This document shows positions 13,516 through 27,300 of a stretch of 64,000 nucleotides of DNA, in pieces (positions within the stretch are counted from its first letter, which is position 1; the number at the start of each line of letters is the position of its first letter). The notes beneath the pieces are model-generated. The model did not search any database and was not told where the DNA came from. It saw nothing but the letters and a program-made list of their open reading frames with translations. The stretch comes from Siphonodentalium dalli. Lineage: Eukaryota > Mollusca > Scaphopoda > Gadilida > Siphonodentaliidae. Where the stretch lies: contig CP136062.1 in NCBI GenBank assembly GCA_032622095.1, positions 166,286,090-166,350,089 on the forward strand, given 5' to 3'. Both the position numbers and the translations under genes were made by a program.

Positions 13516-13863
13516 GGTGTACCCATGTCCAAGTGTGTCAAATCTGTATTATCTTTAATGTAGACAAGTGACTTCCATTCATGGGGTTTGTGATACGTTT
13601 ATTGAACTGTCCTTTATGTGTCTTATTGTCACTTTTTGGTGTCACATTCGCCGGACACAGCTAGATAGAAATTCAATGCAACATATCCCAAACCCTCCAT
13701 GAGAGTGAGAATGGACTTGCCTATGTCATGATTATCCCTAAATAAAAAACACAAGTTCCTACAGATGTTTATGGAGATTAACATTGTTACACAGTATCTA
13801 GTGGACTTTTGCAGTTTTTTTTCATGATAGACGAAAATAAACACTTAAATAAACAATGTCAAT

Positions 13864-13965
13864 GACTAGATGATTCGATTCGAGATTCGATTCGATTGTC
13901 GATATCGGGAAGAAGATTCGATATCGAGATTCGATGCAAATTCCTCGATTCGCAGATCCCTACTG
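13864..13965 (-). mobile_element. Probable hAT end fragment
   Basis: On the minus strand this begins CAGTAGGGATCTGCGAATCG, then a GATTCGATTCGAG-rich stretch. CAGTAGGGATNTGC is a common hAT terminal form. Only one end is visible and no partner was found. Confidence 0.4.
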
Positions 13966-14164
13966 TACCTTCTGTTTTGTCCGGTACGCAAATTGCATTG
14001 GCTAAGAACTGTACATAATATTGGCATTATTATTTCCCCGACGCAAATCTGAATACGCTGGTCGTGATGCTCGTCTGTTATATTTGAACAGTTTCTATAT
14101 GTGGTTGTTTGGGTAGCCTTTATTGTCGCGTTGGGGCGACTTCTTGTTGCAAGAATACCGGTGT

Positions 14165-15021
14165 AACACGTCATCTTCCCCCCCAGGATATTTCCCCCCC
14201 CCCGGGGGGGAAGATGTCCTAGGATATCTTCCCCCCCACCCTGGATATCTTCCCCCCCCATGTACGACTAAAAAATAATTTCACTCATATGATATCGTTT
14301 GGTTCTGAAATGGCCAGAAAATGTTTTTGGATATTAAAATAAAAAATTATTAATTTTTTTATTATTTAAAAAAAAAAAAGGGACAAAATTAGTTTTTTCA
14401 CGAATTTGATTGTCTGTTCATGAAATGACCAGAAAAATGTTTTTTTTTAATTCAAATTTTTTCTTTTCTTTCAAACGTCCAGGCTTGATATTCCACCCCC
14501 CCCCACCCCGCACCTACATGACAAAAAAATCATCTTATGGTTTTATCGCTTATTTTGCTTTATATAGTAATGAAACAGCGAGAAATTAGCTTCTCCAAGA
14601 GAAAGTTGTTTGAGTCAGGGTTTGGGGTGGGGGGGGGGAGATGTCCAGGTCAGGATATCCCCCCCCCCCCCCACCCAGCACCTACATGACAAATAAATCG
14701 TTGTATGGATTTATTGCTTGTTTTGCTTTATATATTCATGAAACAGCGAGAAATTAACTTCTTCTGAGAAAAAGTTTTTGAGTCAGGGTTTGGGGGGGGG
14801 GGGGAAGATGTCCAGGTCAGGATATCTTCCCCCCCCCACCCAGCACCTACATGACAAAAAAATAATCTTATGGTTTTATCGCTTGTTTTGCTTTATATAG
14901 TCATGAGACAGCGAGAAATTAACTTCTTCTGAGAACAAGTTGTTTGAGTCAGGGTTTGGGGTGGGGGGGGGGAGGGGAAATGTCCAGGTCCAAGATAGTC
15001 AAGAAACAGCGAGAAATTAAC
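14165..15021 (-). repeat. G/C-run satellite with unique flank, left block
   Basis: 14165-14262 has C-run/G-run hairpins. 14270-14470 is a unique flank with TCATATGATATCGTTTGGTT and GAAATGGCCAGAAAA. 14471-15021 has about three satellite units: CACCTACATGAC, GGTTTTATCGCTT, AACAGCGAGAAATTA, GAGTCAGGGTTTGGG and a G run. Both flank and units reappear reverse-complemented at 43881-48002. The block ends at the N gap. Confidence 0.88.
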
Positions 15022-15121
15022 NNNNNNNNNNNNNNNNNNNNNNNNNNNNNNNNNNNNNNNNNNNNNNNNNNNNNNNNNNNNNNNNNNNNNNNNNNNNNNN
15101 NNNNNNNNNNNNNNNNNNNNN
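15022..15121. other. Assembly gap, 100 N
   Basis: Exactly 100 N, the usual placeholder for a join of unknown size. The left side ends inside the G/C-run satellite; the right side is non-satellite sequence 160 bp before an RSAD1 exon. True distance, order and orientation are uncertain. Confidence 0.97.
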
Positions 15122-15175
15122 CCCCTAGATAGGAAGTTTGAGCTCGATCTGACCAGCCGTTTCGATTCTATAAAG

Positions 15176-15202
15176 TACACACACACATATATATATATTT
15201 AT
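15176..15202. repeat. AC/AT microsatellite
   Basis: Short ACACACAC followed by ATATATATATAT, just after the assembly gap and upstream of the first visible RSAD1 exon. Confidence 0.8.
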
Positions 15203-15281
15203 ATACGGAAGTCTCAAAATATATAGTAGATAGCAGAGACCCAATGTTATTAAACATAATATATGATAATTATATTTGTAG

Positions 15282-15375
15282 GTCCTCAAAATTTGTGATA
15301 ACCATCTCTCCTTGTATCAACTCACTCTTGAGCGAGGGGACTCAGCTGTTTAAATGGGTGCATTCTGGGCAGTTG
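15282..15375 (+). CDS. RSAD1: RSAD1 exon (first visible), with +1 frameshift
   Basis: The exon lies between acceptor TTTGTAG and donor GTAAGT. It reads [19 protein letters not shown], then needs a one-base shift to continue [12 protein letters not shown]. The extra base is in the GGGG run at 15336-15339; as written the frame stops at TAA 15351-15353. At 94 bp it is one base longer than the 93 bp that would keep phase 0 on both sides. The exon starts only 160 bp after the N gap. Confidence 0.9.
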
Positions 15376-18300
15376 GTAAGTTATTATAAATAATAAAACC
15401 TTCTTTCAGTGAATAGCTGCTAAATAGAGGATACCTACAGCTTTTGACTGGGTGGAAAATCAATATTTGGTTGCACCCACGAATGATAATTCTCATGTTC
15501 GGTCAAAAACTGTAGGTTTCCTGTTTATTATATGCGGTTTTGTTATTTCAATACATGTATACAATTATTTCTCTCAGGCGATTGTTGTGCCAAATTAAAT
15601 GTAGACGAAAACGAATCAGCTGATCGCCAACTGAATGACTCGTCTCTGGCTCATAGATAAAACACTACACGATATCGCTCTGTAACATGCATTCCTATAA
15701 GAGATAGTACGGATTATCGCCATTTTAAAAGTAGATGACGTCATTTATGTTATCGATAGCTATGTAATGAAGGCTAATATGAAAAGCAAATAACATTTAG
15801 GTATTAGCTCGCTGATACACCATTTATTTCCCAACTGTTTAGAGCTATTTCACCGTAGAGCATATAATAAATCAGATTATTAGGTTGTTGATATAGAGAT
15901 GAGATGTGGTGTCACTTTGCTGTAGTAGATTGATATGAATAATTCACATTCCAAGGGCACTCCCACCCCATGTCATTAACACTTTTTTATTTATTTTTCA
16001 GAGTTTACCTGACCAAGACACAATGGCTGATATGTACATCAGTGCAGTAGATGTAGGTAGTTCAGCAAACTATTTGCTAATAACCGCTCAACTTTATATT
16101 CAGATCAGTATGCTTCATAAACTGCTAAATCCTATAAAATCTTTAAACGAACATGGCTCTTTCGAGCTTCCAAATTTTGTCGAGACGTAATTTGGAAGGA
16201 GGTATAAGATAGGTTGATAAATGGATGAAATATTGATATAAACCAGCTTCATATGCTCTGAAAAATACTTGCCATGGTCATAGCCATTTTTCCAGATGTT
16301 TTCAAATTTTCACACAGAAGTGAAACAAAAGCTCTTAATTTCTACTATATCAGGAATAGACTAACATGGAATGCTCTTTTCTGTTCATGCCATACACATG
16401 GTTGTTCTTTGTTTTGGACCCAAACACTGTGTTCAAAGTTGAATTTTTCATGACTTCAATGTGTCTTTCTGGGACATATGATTCCCGTAGAAAGGTAATT
16501 CAGGTATTTATCAACCTATTTTGATACCGAGAAAAATTCAAAAGTGACTATTATTAGGTATATTTTGGAGCGCAAACCGTCATGTGGCTTTAAGGCACAA
16601 AAATAGATTGCTCTTAACCCTTTGAACCCGAGCGGCCGGAAAAACGGCTGCAGCGTGAACCTCCAAATACCCTAGCGGCCAGGTACCGGCCGCTGAACCC
16701 GGCCATATACCGACTGCCACGTGTTTATTGTTTACAAACTTCGTAGCGGTCGTCTGCGTCTCCAATAATTATGTTTTCGATTGTTTCCTTGTTGCTATTG
16801 CGTTTAAGCCCACATCATCATGAATTATGAAGCCTAAATCATTATCGGTAGACGAGGTGGTCCGGCAAATTTTGAAAACGGACGCGGAAGATTTATATGA
16901 TGATGACTACGACAGTTGTGAGTTAGAATGTGAGAATGACAGCACAGTGACACTGGGAAAGATTCAGATGCCAGTCGCTCCAGCAGCGGGTGACATTGTT
17001 TCAAGAACCGATACGACAAGAGGTCAATGTATGGGGCAGTTGAGGTGTTGTGGAAGTGGGCGGAGCTTATGTCGAGGTAGTGGGCATGGCAGGGGGCGTG
17101 GCTTCATACCTGTAATTAGTTACGGTGATCATAAATTTCCATATCTGGAAAAGGGACACAAATTTGTTTGTTAAACGTACCTTTACACAGAAAGAGAAGT
17201 CAGGACCAAAGGATGTACCAACACCAATAAGTGTGTACAGTACACACCAAGGTTGATTACTTACATTTATTTTGGAATGATGCACTCTGGCAGTTGATTG
17301 TCGACGAGACCAGCTGAAACACTTGTCACGTGATTTCTGAAAAACCTAACATGCTCCTAGGAAATGTCTAAAATGGGACATAATGCAATTGAATGCTCAG
17401 GGCAATGGTGTCATTGGTTCATTTGGGGTATTTGCTTAGCAACCATTGCCACCCATAAACAAAAGTTACAGGTTCACTCATCTGACCAGATATATATAAA
17501 ATTTCACAATGGGGCATTGGCGGCATTGAAAACGCCATTTCCTAGGGCTGAAATATGTCGATAAAAGCTATAATTGCATTTTACTTTCAATTTCGGGTAG
17601 TTGCATAGCAACCGTGCCAGGGCAAGATCGTGTGGTAATGTATCCCGATCTTAAAATACTCAGTGGTCCACAGAGTTTCAGATCTGTGGCACCTCTGAAA
17701 CAGAACCAACACATTGCGCCTAAACACAGTCTACAATAAATCAAAAATAACAATATGAGCTCAGGGTCATGGTGTCGATCGTTGTGGGGAGCCAGGGTTC
17801 AAAGGGTTAAGATACATACAGCAGATATTGCATGCATCATCCATGCATGCCTTGATCCCAATGATTAAGAGCATCAGGCAAATTCTCTCACAATTATATC
17901 ATTCCTTATCATGGAATAGGTCAATTCAGGGAAGGATATTTTTGAAAAAATATCATGGACACTTCTACCTCATTTTTGGTTGAAAATTAAGTTGAAGTGT
18001 CCATAATATTAAGCTGATTGAAGAATATGCGACTTTAAACCTTAAGACACCTTAAGGTGATGCCAAAATTAGAACACCCAGATAACTGGTAACAGTGTTA
18101 TACATTTTGTAAATAGAGTTTTCTTTTCCAACAGATCTTAGAGAAGCATGGATATGAAAGATACGAAGTGTCTAATTTTGCACGAGACGTATGTACCATA
18201 GTAATTATATCAAACTTTGCTGATATGACTTTACAACTCCTGTTTGTCTAAATGGATGCTCCCATTCAGTTATAAAAGTATACACTTGAACAGTCTATTA

Positions 18301-21300
18301 ATTAGACTATTATTCATTTACTCGGTGTTCAGGTAACAAAAGCAGACGACAGACAGAAAAACAGTTAATTCAAGAGCACAATTATTCATATTTATTAATG
18401 GGAAATATTCAGATAATAAGTTCAACAAATGACCAATTTGGAGCGAAATTTTTGTTGTTGTTGTAATAAGTTTTTAATGGTCATTAAATTTTAATTGATA
18501 CAATTTTAGAGACTTCTCGACTGAAACTGATATATGAATTATCCAGGGTTTCCGTTAGAGGGGCAGTGGGTTCCTTTAAAGATGCATTATCCGAGTAACC
18601 CTCTTAAATTACTATTTCTTTGGCTTCGTGGGTAAAACATATTTGATTTCAGTTGAGGAACGCACCAAACATCAAAGCTCATAGTGATCAGATATTGATT
18701 TTTGAAGTTTGTTATTTCTCGAGATGTGCAATTATTTGTGGCCCTGAAAAACGTCGTCAAACGGACGGTCTCGGACAAAATTGTGGATGAAGATGGATAA
18801 CTTTAAAATCAATTGGTAATGCGGCCAAATTTCGTGATACTCAAGTGATAATACGGCCATAATTCGTTGAATAAAATGCTGATAAATAACATGTTTTGGG
18901 AAATCTGATACCATAGTTGACAGTGGTTAGAATTATTTTGTTGCAATTAATCGATTCTGATAACTAAAGCGTATTTTGAAGAAATGTTGTTGTTGTTGTA
19001 TCTTGATGATATGGGGACCGTCTGAGTACCTTTAAGGCCCCCTTTCCCAGCCTAAATTTCTCATCCCACTTGTACTCTACCCATACATGTCCCATTCCAA
19101 AGATTAATGCTTATATCGCCTGTGTATCTCCCACTAAATAAAACCAACAGGGAATGATAAACAAAGGTAATTTTATTTGCCAGCTAATACTGACCACTAG
19201 AAACCCATTTCGTGGAAGAATAAAGTTTCTCCAAGGATACATACATTGATAGTTATTACACTGAGGATTTACATGTATATTTTTGGCATAGAGTATAAAT
19301 CTTACGTATTGCCAATGAAATCGCCCATGCATTACTTAACCTTTCAGAAGTTTGAGTATAAATACAACCACAATTGCAATACCTTGACATTATTTCCACT
19401 TATATTACAACAGACACTCAGTATTTAGATTTATAAAAATATGGGCTATTTACAAATACATGTTCTATATCATGGGCTGATGTACTAATACGTGTACTAT
19501 ATCATGGGCTGATGTAATAATGCTAGATATTCGCAGTTGGTTGTATAGACTGATATCTTCAACCCAGTTGCTATAGGTGTCCCATTCCCCCAACCCCTAA
19601 CGGAAACCCTGGTTATCATGCATCAAGAATCAAGCCATGACCAGGCCTCAGGAACTTACAGAACTGGTTTGATTCCCAGATGAATTTGGATTGATGTTCC
19701 AGGCGAAGGGAAGGTGTGGTGTCCCAATTTGTGTATCTAACCCTTGCATGACTGGAACTTCCTGAAATTTTGTGAAAACCCTGTGCCAATGCATTCTCTT
19801 ATATATGCGAGTCTCCCATAGTCTTCCATCGCATATATATATATGAGAATGCATTGGCCTAACAATATTTAGCCTTGTAAGCCAATGCATTCTCTTATAT
19901 ATGTGAGGCTCCCTTTGGGAGACTTGCATATATAAGAGAATGCACTGACATGTGGTCTTTAATGCTGTACCAGCGCAGTTCCCGTCATGAAAGGGTTAAG
20001 GTGGTTTGTCAGATACTTACCAGGATCTGTTGTTTTTATGTGCAAATGGCCAGTCTCTTTGAAAAGCTGATGAAAATCCTATATCAGAATTAAGTTATTA
20101 GGGGTTGGGGGAATGGGACACCTATACTACACCTATACTACACCAGGAATGCACTCCATATTTGGAAACGGAGTGCTATAGGTGTCCCATTCCCCCAACC
20201 CCTAATAACAGTATTAGTATTATCCATAATATTTCACTTCTACGGCGACGCCGCATTCCCAACATGACATAATAAACCGTTTCCAAATATGGAGTGCATT
20301 CCTGGTGTAGTAAATGTTTGTGAGAATCATAGTATTTAGAAATAGTCATAAATACAACTAGATGCAAAAGGATAATCAGTCATGAATATCGTTGACTGAT
20401 AAAAAAAAATCGAAGATGATGTCTCCTATATTGCGATGAGTAAATTGAATTATGGAGATATTGCCTATATTCAGTTTTCCAACAATGGTTGAGTTTGACA
20501 ATGCATGGGAAAATGTCAACACGTCATTGACCTCTGAACTCTGATGTGATCTTCTATGCCATATGCTATGTGGAGCTCCATGGTCCAGTGATTAGCGTGT
20601 CAGACTTATATTCGCTGTAATCACATCAATATGGGTTTGCAGTGTGTCGCCAGTCATTGAGTCTCCATACAGCAGTGGCTTGGCCCTTTGAGTGACGTGC
20701 AATTGTCAGATTGCTCGCTGTTTCAAAACCCGCGCCAAGTTGTGACCCTTGAGCAAGGTTGCTCGTACTGTGTCGGCTTCGCATCACTCATGTGTTAAAC
20801 GAGTACCAGTCAGCTTGTCATACTGATGAGTATCAGAGCATGTTCTGATCAAACTAGAGCAGCGCCTGCAATGGCTGCAGCCGGTTCATTGGTTGGCTTG
20901 TACAAATGACTGGGGTAATATTGTACCAAGCGTACGTGTTGGAGCAAGTAATTGGTTAATCGCTATATAAAACTGGTCATTATCATTATTATTATTATTA
21001 TAAACCAATGAAATGCAGTCTGCGCCACTCTCCAAGAAATGTACGGAAACCCTTCAACTCAGAACCTAATTTTAGTAGAGCATTCTAGAGACGTAATTCT
21101 GATATAGGATTTTCGTCGGCTTTTCAAAGAGACTGGCAAATGGCATGATTTCCTACTGAAATTAACACTATTTATTATATTTTCATCAACTATTTACGTC
21201 AAAATATAAATTGTATCCCCACTAACAGAATACTGAATGTTTTATTCCACTCTCAAGATGTTATCCTACTCTCAGACTGCGTCATACTGTCATATTTTTG

Positions 21301-24300
21301 CGTCATTCGGTATCCTTGCATGATAATTTAACAGAAATAGCTGGTGATGTTGTAGCTTTAAAAACATGTTAGGTGTAAGCATGTGTTTCATTGTGGTCTG
21401 GGTCGTAACAAACTGATATAGAAAATAAAATAAACACAACAGTTAACTCTTTTGAGTAGTGTACAGTTTTTCTCCTCTTGTGAGATGTGAGGATTATTTT
21501 CACTTGGCCAGCGCCTCTTAAAAATAATCCCCCACATATCACTGGAGGAGAAAAACCATACGCTACACAGAACAGTTAACTATTGTCTATGTAGGTCTCT
21601 CCTTCATGAGTCCCAATCCACTCATCATTGCTTTATTCTAGGGTGCTCGGAGTTCACACAACTGTGCTTACTGGGAAGGCGAGCAGTATATAGGAGTTGG
21701 GCCAGGTAGGATGTTCCACTTTTCAATATTTCATTGGCAGATACAATGCCTTAAATAATCGACTACTTAACCACAGCAGAATTATGTGTAACTTTTCAGG
21801 ATTTAGTCGGAAATATGGCTTGTTGCCATTCATCGGAAAGCTCTCAGTATTAAGGGCATTACTGTATATGAGGCAGGAATTGTGCCCGAATTGCTTTGGG
21901 TTATATTTGCCAAGCCTTGATATAGTGTGTCTGACATTTGCAGAATGATGGTGAATTTGGTGATGCTAGCCTGCTGTGCATGGTAGCATCACTAAATTCA
22001 CCCTCTGGGGACCTCATTCTGCTTAGGCCTCATCTTCTGGAATTTCTATAGTCTCAAATTAACATTGTTTTTAGTTACTTTTTCCCTTCTGTTCAGTTTC
22101 TATATCCTCTAATTTGCAGAAGATAAAATTCATAGCAATCGAGGTGACTAATGGGTGAACTGCAACAACATTAACTGGGGAACTTTAACCTGATCTAGGT
22201 CTCCCATAGCAGTTGAGGCCTAGACAAAATGAGATTTACAGAGGGTGAACTTGGTGATGCTAGCCTGCTGTGCGGGATAGCGTCACTAAATTTACCCTCT
22301 GGGGACCTCATTCTGCAAATGTCAGACACACTATTTCAAGGCTTGATATCTGCATCAATTATTTTAAATAAGACACCTTATTATTATATTATTAAACCCT
22401 TCCATGACTGAAGCTTCCGGAAATTTTGCGAAAACCCTGTGCCATTGCATTCTCTTGTATATGCTAGTCTCCCATAGAGAGACTCGCATATATAAGAGAA
22501 TACATTGGCCTAACAATATTTACCTCAACCTTGCAAGCCAGTGCATTCTCTTATATATGCGAGGGAGACTCTCATATATAAGAGAATGCACTGGCATAGG
22601 ATCTCCAATGCTGCACCAGAGCAGCTCCCATCTTGAAAGGGTTAAAGATGTATTCAGGGTTCCAGGCTAATTTATATGTAACCTATTTTATTTTTTATTT
22701 TGGTTCCACTTAAAAAATAACAATGTTTGGAACAAAAAGTTCAACAAGAAAGATGCCATTTTTTTTTATATTGAATTTTCTATGCATTTATTTCATATAG
22801 AGGGGCACCAAAAAATTTAATGTTAAAGGTACTCAATCCGATTCGATGGTCCCCATATAATCAGATTCAAACAAGAAAATTTTGTTTTAAAATGCCGCTT
22901 CAGCTATCGGAATCAATTAATTGCCCAAAAATAATGCTAACCACTGTCAACTATAGTATAAAATTGCCTGAAACGTGTTATTTATCAACATGTTGTTCGA
23001 CAAAATTTGGCTTTATTATCAACACAAAGCCTCTTGATTTTAGAGTTATCCATCTTCATCTGGAATTTGGTCTGAGATCGTAGGCTCATCGTCTTTTTAC
23101 TGGGCCACCAATAAGTCTCAATGGTGAAAAATAATAGATTTCAAAAATCGATATCTAATAACTCTGAGCTTTGATACGTGGGTTCCTCGACTGGAATAAA
23201 ATATTTTTTACCCACAAATCCAAATAAATAGTAATTGAGGGGCGTTCAATCATTATTTTCTGAATTTCGTTAAAAAAACATGGTCACCAGTGGCCATCTT
23301 GGATTTTACTCTTTTCATGACCAAAATCCTTTGCACACCCTACATGCCACATCCCTCATCAAAACTTCATATGGTTCATTGGTGTGACCTCCAGATGGAA
23401 GCTGTCCAATTCTTCTGAATTTTTTTTTAAAACATGGGTACCTGGAACCATCTTTGATTTCATATTTGAATCCATCGCCACACCCTGCAGCCCACATTTA
23501 GTGGAGAAATGTTTGAAATTAAATTCATTTCATTTACACAGTACAATTTTTTACTTTCCTTCTTTATCATTCTATTGACTGCTCAGCATCAAATTGTTGA
23601 GCTACAGTGTCATTGACACTTTTATTCCTTATGTGTTCTAATTTGGTGGATTTGCACTGAAAATCTGCAAATAGTGCTTCTTTCATTTGCAGAATGAGGT
23701 CCCCAGAGGGTGAATTTAGTAATGCTGTCCTGCATGGTGGGCTAGCATCACCATATTCAACCTCTGGTAAACTCATTCTGCTTAGGCCTAAACTGCTATA
23801 GGAGACCTAGGATCAGATTGAATTTCCCCAGTTGGAGTTGATGTTCACCCATTAGTCACCTCGATTATGCATTTTATCTTCTGCAAATTACGGGATATAG
23901 AAACTGAACACTAGGAAAAAAAGTAACTAAGACTTAAAGCATGCATGGAGCTTCAGAGAACAAACTTTCTGAACTTGAAGACATTCATAAATCATGTGCT
24001 ATAATGTTTCAGGTGCACATGGTAGATTCACACCTCATGGATTGGGTAGTAGTATGAAGGAAGCCCGAATCCAAACACTTGAACCTGATAACTGGATGTT
24101 TGAAGTCGAGAAATATGGCCACGCCACCAGGAAAAGTACTCCACTGTCTGCTTTTGACAGGTAAAAATATCTAAAGTGAATGAAAATAGCAAGAATATTT
24201 CACAAGATTCATTTCACTTTGCAGTGCTAGAAGCTATAATTATCCCCATGGAGTCAGGGATGTGGCTAGAGGATTTCTGTTGGGGGGTGTCCACCAGAGC

Positions 24301-27300
24301 TGTTAAGTTTCATGGATTGTCCGTGAGATTACTGGATTGCCATGTCAATTTCACAAATATGGATAACCCCCAATTTCTCCCTGATTCAGGAAAACCTGGC
24401 ATTCAAAAAGATTTGCATGCTTTATATAGAGAGTCCTTTAGATTGCACATCAAGCTGAAAATTAAAATCACATTTGTTTACTCTTGATTGTTCTGAATTA
24501 GACACTAATTAGGTTTCTACCCACTAACAGTGATCAAAACACAGTGTATAAACAGGGCATGCAAGTTTATTAAAGTCCAATTAGAATCCAAAGACTTCAT
24601 GGTGATTTAAACGTGGCATTGTAGCCAATCAGATTGCTAGTTACAACCGGATGTGGGGAGTGGGGACAATCAGTTTTATTGCACACATTCGTCTTAGAGT
24701 AAATTCTCATTGGCACTAATGACTTGGAACCCTGTGGTTCAGAATTATAAAATATACAACAGGTAATCAGATCCACTATATTATGTGGATCTGAAGTTTA
24801 TAGCGCCCGCTCTCCCGCGGCGAAGCCGCAGAAGCGAAGCGACCTAGGGTATACGTATGTGGATATGAGATATACTATTCGACTTTTTCAGCCCAATCTT
24901 AAAATAGATTGAACTTACCTAAAATAGATAATTTATTCATAACTCAAAGGTCAGCCGAGTCCAAAATTATTTTAGCATTTTGCATTTTGCATTGATTAAT
25001 ACCACCTCGAAATGTGTAATTGGGCAAAATGCTCCAGGGCAAAAATAAAAAACTTTGTTCCGCCAATTGTTAGCTATACTTCATCATATGTAGGAACAAC
25101 ATGCTCCTAAAGCCAAAGATGAATGTAAATTAAACCAAACTCTGGTTAACAAAAAAGTGAAATTGCATGAAAAAGTTTTGTTTACATATTTTATAAAATT
25201 GTTAAAAATATTTGCCCGAAAGAGGAATATATGGGCCTTACTGGTCGTTTAGATATTATCTTCCATTTTCTAACGGTATTTTCGCCTAAAAGATTGATGA
25301 ATTATTCTCAAAGTTCAAGGCTGACAAACGGAAACTATAAGTTCCGATTTAAAGATCGCAGAGTCCTTTTTTAAAGATAACTTTTTGGAAAACCAGTAAA
25401 GGCGTCATGACATCAAGACGTGCATCATGACGTCACAACCTATATCGGAGTGCAAAACTCCAGACACTGAGGACTGCGTCGATGGCCATACAGCTGAGAC
25501 ACGTATTACACGGTCAGGATAAACGACACATCTGCCAAACATTTACGTTATATGTGATTATTTACATATATAGGATTGTCTTGTGTCCCGTTACGGTTTA
25601 TCATCAAATCCTTCTAAAGATAAAAATCTGATAATCATCCGATAATCCCATGAACAGTAATAAACGGGCACAAATTACGTTTACGTATGATCATATTACT
25701 GAAGACTACTCAAAAAGTCATACATGTCAAGCTATATTAATGTTATTTATAACAGTATTTTATCAAACAAATTAATTTACTACACATACAATACTTACAG
25801 AGTGGAGGAGCTGCTGGCTGTTGGGCTGCGAACAAAAGATGGTGTTCCCATTCAGGTAATTAGTATCCATGGATACAAACTCCATATTTGGTGCTGTTCC
25901 CCGTTTCCTTCTTGATTCACTATTTAATTTCTCATATTTCAACACACAAAACCTATCAACAGTCGGATGTGGTAAGATTCTCTTGTATTGTATACAAAAC
26001 CCCGGAAGGAGCATGCATATTAATTGATTAATTTGTATTGTAAATATTTTGAAGGTACTCAATCCGATTCGATGGTCCCAATATCATCAGATTCCAACAA
26101 CAATTTTTTTTTTTTAAATGCCGCTTCATTTATCAGAATCGAGTAATTGCCCAAAAATAATGCTAACCACGGTCAACTATAGTATAAAAATGCCCAAAAC
26201 CTATTTATCAACATTTTGTTCAACAAAATTTTGCTGGTTTATCAAATCTCTGATACAAACGAGAGGCCGATCACGATCGGCAGATGTTAACCCATCCCTT
26301 GGCGATAAAAATTTAATATGATCGGATAAATGAGAGTTTTGGTGTTGAATTATAGAGTATACTGTTGTGTACTATTATAGACAAATGTACATAACACAAA
26401 TTATTGGAATTTATGGGTCACTGGCATTTATATAAGAGAATGCCTGGTACAGGATCTGTAATGCTAAACCGCCACAGCCAGCAAGCCCATGGGTTAAATG
26501 TGTAGGTCTGACCTGGACATGGAATACTTGGGTTAGGAGAGTCCAATTTAAGTTTACAATAATAATGTGTCCTAGTATACAGATAAGCAACCTCACCACT
26601 GACCCATTAATATCAATTATATAGCAGAGCTGTCAAAATATCACAGGAATTGTTTATGTTGAACACTGACCTCTCTATTAAACCAATAACAATTATAATG
26701 ATATCAGACCATCTGAAGATATAACTCTGCAGCAGAGATGTCTACTGTTAATATCATGTGATGTTTATTGTTGAATCTTTATTTTAAATTAGATACCATA
26801 GCCTTCTTTATCAGATTATTTGCACATTGGCATAAGAGACATCAGAAAATAATATAGCCTTATCAATAGCTAAGTAGTCCAAAGGCAATTGGTGAATTGG
26901 ATTTAATGTTGCTCCAAACAGATTTACCAGTACATAACACAAGATTTTGGACCGATTTAATCAAATTTGGTGTGGTGATTCGGGGTACCCTTGGCAGAGT
27001 TATAATGGTGTTAGTTTTTCAATTTTTTTTAGCTTAAAAACTTTTTAATTATTTAACAAAATTAAAGGGACACATTGGAAATCTTTTTATCAACTTTTAT
27101 CATAATCATCAATATCTAAATGAAAACAAATGACAATGTCAATGACATTTTTTTTATCATTATTATAAAAGTTAAAAGTAAAAAAAAATTTAAATCAATT
27201 TTTTTTTTCTTCTCGAAAAAGAGTCATAACTCCTTTAAAATTAATCGGATCAAACCCATATTCGAACTCGATCTGTATTTTGGGCTGTGAAACTCACATA

